A stretch of 64,000 nucleotides of DNA from contig JAWLBX010000011.1 in NCBI GenBank assembly GCA_041687435.1, positions 58,593 to 122,592 of the forward strand, read 5' to 3'. The notes below the pieces were generated by a model, which made no database searches, had not been told where the DNA came from, and was given only the letters and a program-made list of their open reading frames with translations. The stretch's first letter is position 1. The number at the start of each line of letters is the position of its first letter. Below, piece by piece: positions 7,423-16,916 of this stretch. This DNA is from JACKII01 sp041687435. Its GTDB lineage: Bacteria > Pseudomonadota > Alphaproteobacteria > Bin95. The position numbers and the translations under genes are program-made.

Positions 7423-10400
7423 ATGCGCATCTGGCGCGGCGTATGGCGTACGGCGATGGCGATCTGCGCCGCCTGGCCGATGCCAGGGTCGGGCGCCGAC
7501 CCATCCGTCACCGCTTATCACAGCCACCTGCGGCCGGTGCAGGCTGTGGCCAGCCTGGCCGCGGACGGGGTAATCGCCACCGGCGACAGCGGCGGCGTCG
7601 TCTATCTCTGGCGGCTGTCGCAGGCAGAGACTGCCCTGGGTGCAGAGTTGCGACAGGACGGGCCGAGTATCGGCATCCCGCCAGCCGAGCGCCTGCCCGG
7701 TCCCGTCGCGGGGCTTGCCTTTGGCGATGCGCGCTGCGACGGCCCCGACAACCCGCCGGTATCCGGCTGCGGCCTGTTCATCGCCGGCCAGGGCAGCGCC
7801 GGTTTCAGCTATCTGCATCTGTATGACTGGCGCCGCCAACGCCTGCTCGCGTCGGCAGAGGTGCTGCGCGGCAGCATCACCCATGTCGCGGCCGCGCCCG
7901 GAGGTGCGGAGGTCACAGCCTGCACCATGCGCGTCGGCATTCAGCATTTCCGGCCCGATCTCCACCGGCAGACGCTTGAGCGCACGGGCGAACGGGCGGA
8001 GCCGCCCGCCGCAAGCCTGGGCTGTGAATGGGCCGGCTATGATGCCCGCGGCAACCTGCACTTTGCCAGCGGTGACCGGCTCGCAACCGTGCTGCCGCCG
8101 CCAGCGGGGCCGCGGCTGGTGGATGAGGCGCCGCGCAACGCCCTGGCCCTCAACCCGAACACGGGCGCCGCGCTTGCCGCCGCCATCGCACGGCCCGATC
8201 ACGTCGCGCTCTACCCGGCCATGCCCGGCCCCGACGCCGGGTCGGCGCCCGCCAGAATCCCAACCGGCTCGCGCCATGGCGATACCGGAGTGGAGGCGCT
8301 GGCCTGGCGCGATGGCGGCGATGACAGAGGCGGCTATCTGTTAACCATCGGGCCGTACGAGGCCGGCGCAGCCACTGAAACGGTGACGCACCAGATCGAG
8401 CGCTGGCGCCTGCCCGACGCAGCGGAGGCGGACAGCCCAGACCAGCCGCTTCGCCCGCACCAAAGCAATTTCAACGAACTGGTCGCGCTGCAGGGCAAGG
8501 CCACGGCACTGATGCCGCTCACCGCATCATGGATCAGCCCGGGCGACCCCGACCGTTACCGCTATGTCGCTGCGTTGGACGAGGCGCGGCGGCTGGTTCT
8601 CGTTGCCGGGCGCAGCGGCTACACCAAAACCGCCAGCGGCCAGCGCACCGCCGATCCCTTTTTTGCTCTGGAGGCTCGGCCTTATGCGCGCGCGGAACTG
8701 CAAATCGGCAGCGCGGGTGAGGCGGCCTGTCTCTGGCCTGGCGGCAAGGCCGCGTCTGTGACCTTCCGTCCGCCCGGTTCCGCGGGCGCTGACTGCCGGG
8801 CATTACCCGCGCCGGCTGCCGAACCGGCCGCACCGCCGCAACACCGGCCGGATGGGTCGGTGGTGATCCCGCCGGCGCTCCAACCCTTGAATTTTCCGGG
8901 TGACCGCCTTCGCGCCTATACCCTCAGCGCCGATGGCCGCGCAATGTTTGCGGCGGTCGCCGTAGCGCGCGCAGAGGACACAGCACCGGTTGAATTGCGC
9001 CGTTATGCGCTGCGTGCGGACCGCTGGGCCGCCAGGGGTGAACCGGTGCCAGCCGCGGCGGACGTTGTCGCCCTGACCCTGACGGATACGGCCACCCTCG
9101 GCATCGCCCTGCGCGAGCCGGCAGGCGGCGGCACCTACCGGGTAGAGTCCCGCACCATCGACCCGACAGATGCCGCGCCCGCGCTGGTGGTTCATGCCTT
9201 CGTCCCATCGCCAACGGAAGATACCGCCTTCACCCTCTGCTTCGACACGCGCGACCCGGCCCAACCGCTGGCGCTTTATCAAAAGGATGGGCCGCGCATT
9301 CGCCTGGGGCCGCCACGGCCGTCACCGGACGGCGGCAGAGCGGTAGCGGACGATAACGGCCTCCTGGCATTGGTACTGGAATCGGTGGCGGATCCGGCCT
9401 GCGCCGAAGCGCCGATGCAACCGGGAATGCAGCGCTTCCGCATGACCGTCCGTCTGCCCTTCGCACCGGATGGCGCCTTCGACCTGGTGCCGGAGGGCGG
9501 GAGGCCCGAATATTACATTATCAACTTCAGCCGGCCGAAACTTTACATCCTCGCCGTCGGCATAGACGACTATTACGACGACCGTTGGCGCCTGGACTAC
9601 GCCGTCAAGGACGCTCAGGCATTTTCAACACTGGTTGGCAGTACGCAATCGCAACTGTATTCCGAAATCGAAACCGTTTTGATCCGCAACGGGGAAGCCA
9701 ATCGCAAAAACATCCTGATCGAGCTTGCGAAATTGCAACGCAAGGCAACGCCGAAAGATTGGGTGATGATCTTTTTCGCCGGACACGCCAAATCCGACTG
9801 GGTCTACGATTATTACTTTTTGCCCTGGGATTACGATCACACCTATCCCCACTCAACCCAGATTTCGGAGCACGACCTGGCGGCGCATTTGCGCGGCATC
9901 CGGGGGAAGAAAGTGCTGATCCTCGACACATGCTACGCAGGAAACCTTGCCAATGCCCGTATCCGCAGTGTCGGCGATGATGCTGCACCGCGGCGGCTAC
10001 CCCTGGCTGACGTGCGCGCATACGCCGAACGGCTCATTCGGATCGACGAAGGGCTGATCCTGCTGGCGGCATCGTCGCTCGATCAGACCGCGCGGGAGTC
10101 AGACAGTCTCGGCCATGGCGTGTTCACCAGTACGCTGCTGGACGCCCTGCGGTCGCCCGAACGCTTCGCAAACCGCCGGTACCCGGGAGCGCTGAGCGTC
10201 AACGACATCCGCAACTGGATCGAGGAAGAGGTGGTGAGCCGCTCTCGCGACCGGCAACGGCCGGTAATTGCCGGCAGGGCGGACCTGCTGCGCGCGCCAT
10301 TCTGGCAGGTCGCGCCACAGACCTACAATGGCCCGCCACAGGCCAGCAACCGCACACGCGGCGCCAGCAGGGTGCAGGCCGTCGGGCCGGTCCTTTGGCA

Positions 10401-10428
10401 GGCAGAGGCCGCGGCTTCTACCCCTTGA
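7423..10428 (+). CDS. secreted WD40-like / caspase (peptidase C14) domain protein
   Basis: A 1001-residue protein with a signal-peptide-like N-terminus of ~26 residues. Residues ~28-70 contain a WD40-type repeat (HLRPVQAVASLAADGVIATG followed by VYLWRL), and the following ~600 residues look like a degenerate beta-propeller. A caspase-like domain runs from about 705 to 950, with the catalytic histidine at 788 (FFAGHA) and the catalytic cysteine at 837 (DTCYAGN). This is the active-site pair of metacaspase/caspase homologues. Substrate and role are unknown; family members are linked to proteolytic signalling or cell death. The last 11 bases overlap the convergent glycosyltransferase gene. Confidence 0.85.
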   Translation: MRIWRGVWRTAMAICAAWPMPGSGADPSVTAYHSHLRPVQAVASLAADGVIATGDSGGVVYLWRLSQAETALGAELRQDGPSIGIPPAERLPGPVAGLAFGDARCDGPDNPPVSGCGLFIAGQGSAGFSYLHLYDWRRQRLLASAEVLRGSITHVAAAPGGAEVTACTMRVGIQHFRPDLHRQTLERTGERAEPPAASLGCEWAGYDARGNLHFASGDRLATVLPPPAGPRLVDEAPRNALALNPNTGAALAAAIARPDHVALYPAMPGPDAGSAPARIPTGSRHGDTGVEALAWRDGGDDRGGYLLTIGPYEAGAATETVTHQIERWRLPDAAEADSPDQPLRPHQSNFNELVALQGKATALMPLTASWISPGDPDRYRYVAALDEARRLVLVAGRSGYTKTASGQRTADPFFALEARPYARAELQIGSAGEAACLWPGGKAASVTFRPPGSAGADCRALPAPAAEPAAPPQHRPDGSVVIPPALQPLNFPGDRLRAYTLSADGRAMFAAVAVARAEDTAPVELRRYALRADRWAARGEPVPAAADVVALTLTDTATLGIALREPAGGGTYRVESRTIDPTDAAPALVVHAFVPSPTEDTAFTLCFDTRDPAQPLALYQKDGPRIRLGPPRPSPDGGRAVADDNGLLALVLESVADPACAEAPMQPGMQRFRMTVRLPFAPDGAFDLVPEGGRPEYYIINFSRPKLYILAVGIDDYYDDRWRLDYAVKDAQAFSTLVGSTQSQLYSEIETVLIRNGEANRKNILIELAKLQRKATPKDWVMIFFAGHAKSDWVYDYYFLPWDYDHTYPHSTQISEHDLAAHLRGIRGKKVLILDTCYAGNLANARIRSVGDDAAPRRLPLADVRAYAERLIRIDEGLILLAASSLDQTARESDSLGHGVFTSTLLDALRSPERFANRRYPGALSVNDIRNWIEEEVVSRSRDRQRPVIAGRADLLRAPFWQVAPQTYNGPPQASNRTRGASRVQAVGPVLWQAEAAASTP

Positions 10429-11851
10429 AGCCGCGCAGCAGGTAGAGGTAATAGGTCTCCGGTCCGCGGGTGGGGCGGACGCGCTGGACCGGCGGCAGGG
10501 GCTCTACAGCCGCAAACCGGTCCGCCAGATGCGCTGGCGAGGCATTGCGGGTGATATACAGCAGCGGGCGGCCGCCGATCGCCGATGCATCGCTGACCAG
10601 TTCGTAATGGTCCCGCGCATGGGCGGCGGTGCGCAACTTGACCCATTCCGGCGGCTGGGGCGGCACATAGAACAACATCTCGGCGATCACGGCCCGGTCG
10701 TCGGCGATCAGCAGCGCATCCGGTATTTCGGACAAGCGTTCACCTACCGCGGTGCCCACCTCCTGCCAGCCGCGCAGCCGGTGCCAGGGGTCGATCCCGA
10801 ACGCCGGCGCGACGCTGCTGCCATGCATGATGGCGGCGGCAGCGGCCAAGTGCAGGGCAAACGACCAGCCGAGCCAGCGCGCCCGGCCCTGCCGCAGCAG
10901 AAAGCCGACCACCAGCACCGTCGCGCTGATATAGGCGACCGCGGCCCAGTTGGCATGGGCGCGGGAAACCAAAGCCTGAACCAGCATCAGCAACAGCACG
11001 GGCGCGGCAAAGGCGGCCAGCACACGCTCACCCGGCTGCAGCCGGCGCCAGCAGATCAGGGCCCAGACAAATCCCGCCAGCAGGATCGGCCCCATCACGC
11101 CGAACTGAGCGCCGGCAAACTCCGCCAGCTTGTGCGGCTTTAGGGTCAAGCCGTTCCAGTTGGCATTGTCGGCGGTGTGACTGAAGCTGGCAAGCTCGTG
11201 AGTCCAGTTCCACCAGACATTCGGCAGGAACAGCAGCAAACCCAGCCCAATGCCGAGCCAAAAGCCCGGCCGGCGCAACACGGCCCGCGTCTGCGGCACC
11301 AGCAGGAAAGCGGCCGGCAGGCAGAGCAGCATATAGACCATGGCATACTTGCTCATAAGCCCCGCGCCAAAGGCCAGACCGAACCCGATCCACCAAAGGC
11401 CGCCATGCTGCCAGTAGCGCAGCCAGCAGAGCAGCGCCGCAGCCCAGCACAGCAGCAGCGGCACATCGGTGGAGGCGATCTGTGCCGACAGGCTGATCCC
11501 CGGCAGTGTGGCGAGGGTAATGGCCGTCCATGCCGCCGTGCGCCGGTCGTAAAGCGTAGCGGCGATGGCGCCGCCCAGCGCCGCGGTCAGCGCGTAACAG
11601 AGCGGTGAGACCAAGCGCACGCCGAACTCCGTATCCCCGGCAAGGCCAGTGGTCAGTGCAATCAGCCAGGCGGTCACCGGCGGCTTGGAGTAATAGCCAA
11701 AGGCGGGATTTTTCGCCCAGAACCAATATTGCGCCTCGTCAAAGAACAGGTCGAGGCCGCTCACCGCCAACGCGCCGACACGCCAGGCGGTCAAGGCCAG
11801 GACGAAGGCGGCGGCGATGGTCAGTGGGTAGCGGTGCCAGATTGCAAGCAT
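10418..11851 (-). CDS. ArnT-like glycosyltransferase family 39 protein
   Basis: A 477-residue polytopic membrane protein of the PMT/ArnT superfamily. The first extracytoplasmic loop carries the acidic motif FFDEAQYWFW (near residue 37) followed by YYSKPP, which in this family binds the polyprenyl-phosphate sugar donor. Around ten hydrophobic helices follow, then a soluble C-terminal domain. It probably moves a sugar from a lipid carrier to an envelope acceptor in the periplasm; sugar and acceptor are unknown. It is the last gene of a minus-strand trio with the LysM and DUF1223 genes. Confidence 0.88.
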   Translation of the reverse strand: MLAIWHRYPLTIAAAFVLALTAWRVGALAVSGLDLFFDEAQYWFWAKNPAFGYYSKPPVTAWLIALTTGLAGDTEFGVRLVSPLCYALTAALGGAIAATLYDRRTAAWTAITLATLPGISLSAQIASTDVPLLLCWAAALLCWLRYWQHGGLWWIGFGLAFGAGLMSKYAMVYMLLCLPAAFLLVPQTRAVLRRPGFWLGIGLGLLLFLPNVWWNWTHELASFSHTADNANWNGLTLKPHKLAEFAGAQFGVMGPILLAGFVWALICWRRLQPGERVLAAFAAPVLLLMLVQALVSRAHANWAAVAYISATVLVVGFLLRQGRARWLGWSFALHLAAAAAIMHGSSVAPAFGIDPWHRLRGWQEVGTAVGERLSEIPDALLIADDRAVIAEMLFYVPPQPPEWVKLRTAAHARDHYELVSDASAIGGRPLLYITRNASPAHLADRFAAVEPLPPVQRVRPTRGPETYYLYLLRGFKG

Positions 11852-11858
11852 GAGGCTG

Positions 11859-12617
11859 TCAGGCGTCCGGTTCCGGTGCGTTCAACAGCCCGGCGCCCCA
11901 AACACGGCCGGGCCCGGCCTGCTGCACGATTACGGCGACGCCCCAATTTGCCGGCTCGCCGGGCATGACCTGCACTTCCATCGACTGCGCCCGCCCATCG
12001 TAACGGCCGATGGTTTGCCGTTCACGCACGATCTGATGGTAGGCAAGGCGTTTGCCGCCGTTTTCGCCGCGCAAAATCTCCGTTTCACGCCGCCTGTCGA
12101 AACGGGCGAGCCAGATGTCGGCGCCCGCGGCCTCCGCCGCGGCGGGCAAGGCAATACGCACGCGGTCCGGCGCGGCCCAGGCCAACAGCGGAGTCGCCGG
12201 CCGCGGTAGCCGCGCCGCCCTGGCAATGGCGAAGCGCACCCCGCGTTCGTTCGAGTCGATCTCGTGCGTTTGCCCGTCAATCACCATTTGCGGGGTATAA
12301 ACCCGGCCCTCGCTCACCGTCTCGCCATAGCGGCGCTGGCGTTGGGTGCCCCATTCAGTTGCAAACGGGTCTGGCCAGCCAAGCCGGTCCCAGTAATTGA
12401 CGTGAAAGGCAAGGGCGACAACCTCACCTTTCGCCGCCAACCGGCCCAACGCCCGGTCGGCCGGCGGGCAGGAATAGCACCCCTGGGACGTGAACAATTC
12501 CACCAGCACCGGTTGGCTGCGGCCATCGCTACGCACCGGCGCATAGAAAAAGATGGCCACGGCCAGGCAGGTCGCCGCCGCCGCTACCGCCAGAATGGGA
12601 GAAGTCAAAACTCGCAT
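11859..12617 (-). CDS. DUF1223 domain-containing thioredoxin-like protein
   Basis: A 252-residue exported protein. After an N-terminal hydrophobic segment it reads VLVELFTSQGCYSCPPADR, the signature of DUF1223: a thioredoxin-like fold with a CxxC motif. HVNYWDRLGW and VYTPQMVIDG are further family landmarks. A periplasmic redox role is plausible but unproven. An in-frame ATG 42 bases upstream (12659) cannot be excluded because neither start has a strong ribosome site; 12617 gives the cleaner signal sequence. It lies 7 bases upstream of the glycosyltransferase gene. Confidence 0.87.
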   Translation of the reverse strand: MRVLTSPILAVAAAATCLAVAIFFYAPVRSDGRSQPVLVELFTSQGCYSCPPADRALGRLAAKGEVVALAFHVNYWDRLGWPDPFATEWGTQRQRRYGETVSEGRVYTPQMVIDGQTHEIDSNERGVRFAIARAARLPRPATPLLAWAAPDRVRIALPAAAEAAGADIWLARFDRRRETEILRGENGGKRLAYHQIVRERQTIGRYDGRAQSMEVQVMPGEPANWGVAVIVQQAGPGRVWGAGLLNAPEPDA

Positions 12618-12686
12618 GCGGGCTAGGTACGGCTGCGCCGGCAGGAACACAAGCGGCATCCATCACAGTTCGCCGCTGTTGGCCGG

Positions 12687-13493
12687 TCACTCGCCAGAAG
12701 CGGGTGGCGGAATCCGAAAAATCTGGCCGGGAAAGATCAGATCCGGATTGTCGATCTGGCTGCGATTCGCCTCGACGATCATGACGTATTGGAGGCCATC
12801 CCCATAGAACCGTTCCGCCAGCCGCCAGAGATTGTTGCCGGGCTGCACCACGAAACGGTCCGGCAACGGCAGATCGCCGGTATTATCCGCCTTGGCGAAG
12901 GGCAGGCTGACCGTCGCGGCCATTCCGCCCGTGCCACCGAACTCCTCCGCCTGCAGGCGATACTGTCCGGCGGGCACCGGCCGGTCCGGCTGCAGACGCC
13001 AACGGCCCTCCGCATCGGCCTCGGCCTCGCCGACGATCTGGCCGTTCAGGCTGACACGGACCGTATTGCCTGGCGATGCCGAACCCGTCAGCGTCACCTC
13101 GCCCGCATCGTCATAGCCCACCTGCGCAACAGAAAGACTGCCCGACTGGGGCCGGTTGGGGTCGGGCTCGGCCGCCACGGCGCGGATGGTCTCGGAAATG
13201 GTTTCGGTAACCGCACCCGCCGGAACTTTCGCCGGCCCGGCGCCGGCCTCCGGTCCTGGCCCCACCGGCACGGTCCAGCGTGCCGTGGCACCCGCTGCCG
13301 CAGGGGCGTTCCTACGCTCTGCCGGCGCGCCGACAGTCGGCAAGGGCAGATCAACCGGTGGCGCAGCCGGCTGGATCACGGCCCGGCCTGCCGGCGTGCG
13401 TTCCGGCTGCCAGCCGGGATGCCATTGATGGATCGCCGCAGCGGCAGCGATAACCGTTGCGCCCAGAACGCAAACCGCGACAACTACCCGCAA
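12687..13493 (-). CDS. LysM domain envelope protein with an Ig-like domain
   Basis: A 268-residue protein with an N-terminal membrane anchor or signal (VVVAVCVLGATVIAAAAAI), a proline/alanine-rich linker, an Ig-like segment around VTLTGSASPGNTVRVSLNG, and a C-terminal LysM motif (VVQPGNNLWRLAERFYGDG to PGQIFRIP) that binds peptidoglycan. No ATG lies near the N-terminus. I chose the TTG at 13493 because a purine-rich AGGGAAGG sits about 12 bases upstream; a GTG further up is possible. It heads the operon with the DUF1223 and glycosyltransferase genes and probably acts at the cell wall. Confidence 0.85.
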   Translation of the reverse strand: MRVVVAVCVLGATVIAAAAAIHQWHPGWQPERTPAGRAVIQPAAPPVDLPLPTVGAPAERRNAPAAAGATARWTVPVGPGPEAGAGPAKVPAGAVTETISETIRAVAAEPDPNRPQSGSLSVAQVGYDDAGEVTLTGSASPGNTVRVSLNGQIVGEAEADAEGRWRLQPDRPVPAGQYRLQAEEFGGTGGMAATVSLPFAKADNTGDLPLPDRFVVQPGNNLWRLAERFYGDGLQYVMIVEANRSQIDNPDLIFPGQIFRIPPPASGE

Positions 13494-13622
13494 AGACTTA
13501 TGGATCCTTCCCTGAAAGCCATGTCTGTATAGCAGAGAGTACACGGTGGCCGCCAACCTTAACCCTGGCCGCCATCGGAACGGAGCCGGACGGCCGCAAG
13601 CCGTCCAAGGGAGACAAACCGG

Positions 13623-14168
13623 ATGACCAGAGCCGCCATCTGCGTGTTCTGCGGCTCGCGCCACGGCACGCTGCCCGCCTATCGCGATCTGGCCGTGCGC
13701 GTCGGCCACGGCCTTGTCGACCGCAATGCCGGCTTGGTCTATGGCGGCGGCGCGCTTGGCCTAATGGGTGTGGTCAGCGACAGCGTGCTGGAGAGGGGCG
13801 GCCATGTGACCGGCATTATGCCTGGCTTCCTGCGGTTTGCCGAACGCCAGCACGACAACCTGTCCCGCATGATCATCACCGACGACATGTTCCAGCGCAA
13901 ACAGGCGATGTTTGACCTGTCCGACGGCTTTCTGGCCCTGCCCGGCGGCATCGGCACGCTGGACGAGGTGCTGGAGGTGCTGACCTGGCACCAGCTCGGC
14001 CAGGTCGACAAGCCGCTGGTCCTGCTGGACGAAGGCGGCTTCTGGGGGCCGTTCGTCGCCGCGCTGGAGCATGCGGTAACGCAAGGGTTCGCCGGCGAGA
14101 ATACCCGCTCGCTCTACCGGGTGGAACACACGCTGGACGGCGCGTTCGCCGCCCTCGGCCTCAGCTAG
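13623..14168 (+). CDS. LOG family protein (TIGR00730 Rossmann fold)
   Basis: A 181-residue protein of the LONELY GUY family. It carries the hallmark PGGIGTLDE nucleotide-binding motif at about residues 103-111 and the upstream FCGSRHG and YGGGALGLMG loops. Family members release adenine-type cytokinins or hydrolyse nucleotide 5'-monophosphates to base and ribose-5-phosphate. The bacterial role is usually nucleotide turnover. An AGGGAGA ribosome site precedes the ATG. It diverges from the LysM operon. Confidence 0.92.
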   Translation: MTRAAICVFCGSRHGTLPAYRDLAVRVGHGLVDRNAGLVYGGGALGLMGVVSDSVLERGGHVTGIMPGFLRFAERQHDNLSRMIITDDMFQRKQAMFDLSDGFLALPGGIGTLDEVLEVLTWHQLGQVDKPLVLLDEGGFWGPFVAALEHAVTQGFAGENTRSLYRVEHTLDGAFAALGLS

Positions 14169-14284
14169 GCCTGCGGCAGAGCACAACGAAAGGCGAATGA
14201 CGCTCCGTCCCCTTGCGTCTGGCCCTGCAGTTGCTAGGGTCCGGCCCAAGACCGAGCGCGCGCAGAGCAGGAGCACCCGCGATC

Positions 14285-15499
14285 ATGGCGAAGATCAAAG
14301 TCAAATCCCCGGTCGTCGAACTAGACGGCGACGAGATGACCCGCATCATCTGGGATTTCATCAAGAAGAAGCTGATCCTGCCCTACCTGGATATCGACCT
14401 GAAATATTACGACCTGTCGATCCAGAAGCGCGACGAAACCAACGATCAGATCACGGTCGACGCCGCCAACGCGATCAAGGAATACGGCGTCGGCGTCAAG
14501 TGCGCGACCATCACGCCGGACGAACAGCGGGTGGAAGAATTCGGGCTGAAACAGATGTGGCGCTCGCCCAACGGCACCATCCGCAACATTCTGGGCGGCA
14601 CCGTGTTCCGCGAGCCGATCATCTGCCAGAACGTGCCACGCCTAGTGCCGGGCTGGACTCAGCCCATCGTCATCGGCCGCCACGCCTTCGGCGACCAATA
14701 CAAGGCTACCGATTTCACCGTGCCCGGCGCCGGCAAGCTGACCATGCGGTTCGAACCGGCGGACGGCGGCCCGGTTATCGAGCGCGAGGTGTTCGAATTC
14801 CAGGAACCGGGCGTTGCCATGGCCATGTATAATCTGGACGAATCCATTCGCGGCTTCGCGCGCGCCTGCTTCAACTACGGCCTGCAACGCAACTATCCGG
14901 TCTATCTGTCCACCAAGAACACCATCCTCAAAGCCTATGACGGCCGCTTCAAGGATCTGTTTCAGGAGGTATTCAATGCCGATTTCAAGGCAGAATACGA
15001 CAAGCGCGACCTGACCTACCAGCACCGCCTGATCGACGACATGGTGGCCTGCTGCCTGAAATGGGAAGGCGGCTATGTCTGGGCCTGCAAGAACTATGAC
15101 GGCGACGTGCAGTCGGACACGGTGGCGCAAGGCTATGGCTCGCTGGGGCTGATGACATCGGTCCTGCTGACGCCGGACGGCAACACGGTAGAGGCAGAAG
15201 CGGCGCACGGCACGGTGACGCGCCACTACCGTCAGCACCAGCAGGGCAAGGAAACCTCCACCAACCCGATCGCCTCGATTTTTGCCTGGAGCCGGGCGTT
15301 GAAATACCGGGGCAAGATGGACAACACACCCGAAGTCGAGCAATTCGCCGAAGCCCTGGAAAAGGTCTGTGTCGAAAGTGTCGAGGCGGGCGCCATGACC
15401 AAAGACCTGGCCATTCTCGTCGGCCCGGAACAGGACTGGCAGACGACGCAGGGGTTCCTGGCGACGCTGGACCGGAACTTGCAGAAGGCGCTGGCATAA
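14285..15499 (+). CDS. icd: NADP-dependent isocitrate dehydrogenase
   Basis: A 404-residue TCA-cycle enzyme that oxidatively decarboxylates isocitrate to 2-oxoglutarate with NADP. The N-terminus KIKVKSPVVELDGDEMTRI, the substrate loop with SPNGTIRN, and the C-terminal EAAHGTVTRHYRQHQ are typical of the eukaryote-like dimeric class used by alphaproteobacteria. The frame is open from 14213, but the ATG at 14285 has an AGGAG upstream and gives the standard N-terminus. It is followed at 60 bases by the cyclase-family gene. Confidence 0.97.
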   Translation: MAKIKVKSPVVELDGDEMTRIIWDFIKKKLILPYLDIDLKYYDLSIQKRDETNDQITVDAANAIKEYGVGVKCATITPDEQRVEEFGLKQMWRSPNGTIRNILGGTVFREPIICQNVPRLVPGWTQPIVIGRHAFGDQYKATDFTVPGAGKLTMRFEPADGGPVIEREVFEFQEPGVAMAMYNLDESIRGFARACFNYGLQRNYPVYLSTKNTILKAYDGRFKDLFQEVFNADFKAEYDKRDLTYQHRLIDDMVACCLKWEGGYVWACKNYDGDVQSDTVAQGYGSLGLMTSVLLTPDGNTVEAEAAHGTVTRHYRQHQQGKETSTNPIASIFAWSRALKYRGKMDNTPEVEQFAEALEKVCVESVEAGAMTKDLAILVGPEQDWQTTQGFLATLDRNLQKALA

Positions 15500-15559
15500 T
15501 CCTCCCCCGCCTTTTAGCGTCTTGACCGGACTGCCAAGGGAAATCGAGGAAACGACCGC

Positions 15560-16471
15560 ATGACCAACTGTGTACACGATCACCGCCATTGGGCCGACAA
15601 ATGGGGCCGGGGCGACCAGATTGGTGCGGGCGCGCTGCTGACCCCTGCCAACACGCTGCAGGCATTGCGTGAGGTGCAGCGGGGCGAGGTCTGGGATCTG
15701 TCGTTCGAGACACAGATGGGCGCGCCGGCGATTCCGCCGAACCAGACGCCCTATATCATCAGTTCCTCCTCCACCGCCCGCAATTCGGCCAGGCGGCGGC
15801 GGGCAGCGGGTGCGACCAACGATGCCGGCTCCAACCTGGAGCGGATTGAGATGACCACCCACGTTGGCACGCACATGGATGCGCTCGGCCATTTCTCCAT
15901 CGGCGAGCATCTCTATGGCGGCTATTCGGTCGACGACACGGTGGACGACTGGGGCTTGGTCAACCTGGGTATCGAGCATTGCCCGCCGATCATCACCCGC
16001 GGCGTCCTGCTGGACGTGGCCGGTGCGGACGGGGAGGCGTTTCTCGAAAACGGCCGCACCGTCGGGCCGGACGACCTGAAGCGGGCGCTGGACAAGGCCA
16101 AGACGGCGTTGCGCCCCGGCGATGTGGTATTCGTGCGCACCGGCTGGGGCCGGTTCTTCATGACCGACAACGCCAAATACCTCTCCGGCGAGCCGGGCCT
16201 GAACACGGCGGCGGCGCACTGGCTGACAGAGCAGGACGTGGTCGCCATCGGCGCCGACAACATGGCGGTGGAGGTGCTGCCGGCAGAAAAACACGAGATT
16301 CTGATGCCGGTGCACCAGCACTGCCTGGCCGAAGCCGGCGTCTATCTGGTGGAGAATCTCGCGCTGGACGCACTGGCCGATGCCGGGATCTACAGTTTCT
16401 GCCTCAGCATGGTGCCGGTGAAATTCAAGGGCGCAACCGGCTCTCCGGTGCGGCCGGTGGCGATCGTCTGA
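15560..16471 (+). CDS. cyclase family protein (kynurenine-formamidase-like hydrolase)
   Basis: A 303-residue metal-dependent hydrolase of the cyclase family. It has the metal-binding motif THVGTHMDALGH at about residue 99, matching the family pattern HxGTHxDxxxH, plus a late HQHCLAEAGVYLVENLAL segment. Relatives hydrolyse formamides or lactone/amide bonds, for example kynurenine formamidase. No kynurenine genes are nearby, so the substrate is open. Confidence 0.9.
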   Translation: MTNCVHDHRHWADKWGRGDQIGAGALLTPANTLQALREVQRGEVWDLSFETQMGAPAIPPNQTPYIISSSSTARNSARRRRAAGATNDAGSNLERIEMTTHVGTHMDALGHFSIGEHLYGGYSVDDTVDDWGLVNLGIEHCPPIITRGVLLDVAGADGEAFLENGRTVGPDDLKRALDKAKTALRPGDVVFVRTGWGRFFMTDNAKYLSGEPGLNTAAAHWLTEQDVVAIGADNMAVEVLPAEKHEILMPVHQHCLAEAGVYLVENLALDALADAGIYSFCLSMVPVKFKGATGSPVRPVAIV

Positions 16472-16530
16472 TACCGTTCCGGCGTAATCCCCGATGGCGC
16501 CAGCGCCAGGTGCCATCCGGGGTGACTGGG

Positions 16531-16896
16531 TTAGTCCGCGCGCCGCAACATCGGCCCTGTCGGGCCGCCGCCGACAACGTGAACGTGGAGGTGCGGCACT
16601 TCCTGGTGGCCGTTGTCGCCATTGTTCTGGATCAGGCGATAACCGGCTTCCGTCACGCCTTCCTGCCGCGCCACAGTACCGATAGCCTGGACGAAATCCG
16701 CCTGTTCCGCCGGAGAGGCATTGGCGGCGAACTCATCCCAGGTGACATAGGCGCCCTTCGGGATCACCAAGACATGCACCGGCCGCTGCGGGTTGATATC
16801 GCGAAACGCCAGGCTGTGTTCGGTCTCCAGCACCTTCGTGCAGGGAATTTCACCGCGCAGGATTCTGGCGAAAATATTGTTCGGGTCGTAGGCCAT
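16531..16896 (-). CDS. histidine triad (HIT) nucleotide-binding protein
   Basis: A 121-residue HIT protein of the HinT type. The catalytic triad HLHVHVVGG is near the C-terminus, and NIFARILRGEIPC near the start is the usual family opening. These proteins hydrolyse purine nucleoside phosphoramidates. It is the last gene of the his operon, 20 bases after hisE. The open frame continues upstream through hisE, but the ATG at 16896 gives the standard protein. HIT genes after hisE are a recurrent alphaproteobacterial arrangement. Confidence 0.94.
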   Translation of the reverse strand: MAYDPNNIFARILRGEIPCTKVLETEHSLAFRDINPQRPVHVLVIPKGAYVTWDEFAANASPAEQADFVQAIGTVARQEGVTEAGYRLIQNNGDNGHQEVPHLHVHVVGGGPTGPMLRRAD

Positions 16897-16916
16897 TTCC
16901 GGTCTCGCTGTTTGCG

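Noticed and set aside
14642..16516. Open frame of 624 codons on minus, antisense to icd and the cyclase gene
   Set aside because: No domain-like content, and both genes on the plus strand are certain.
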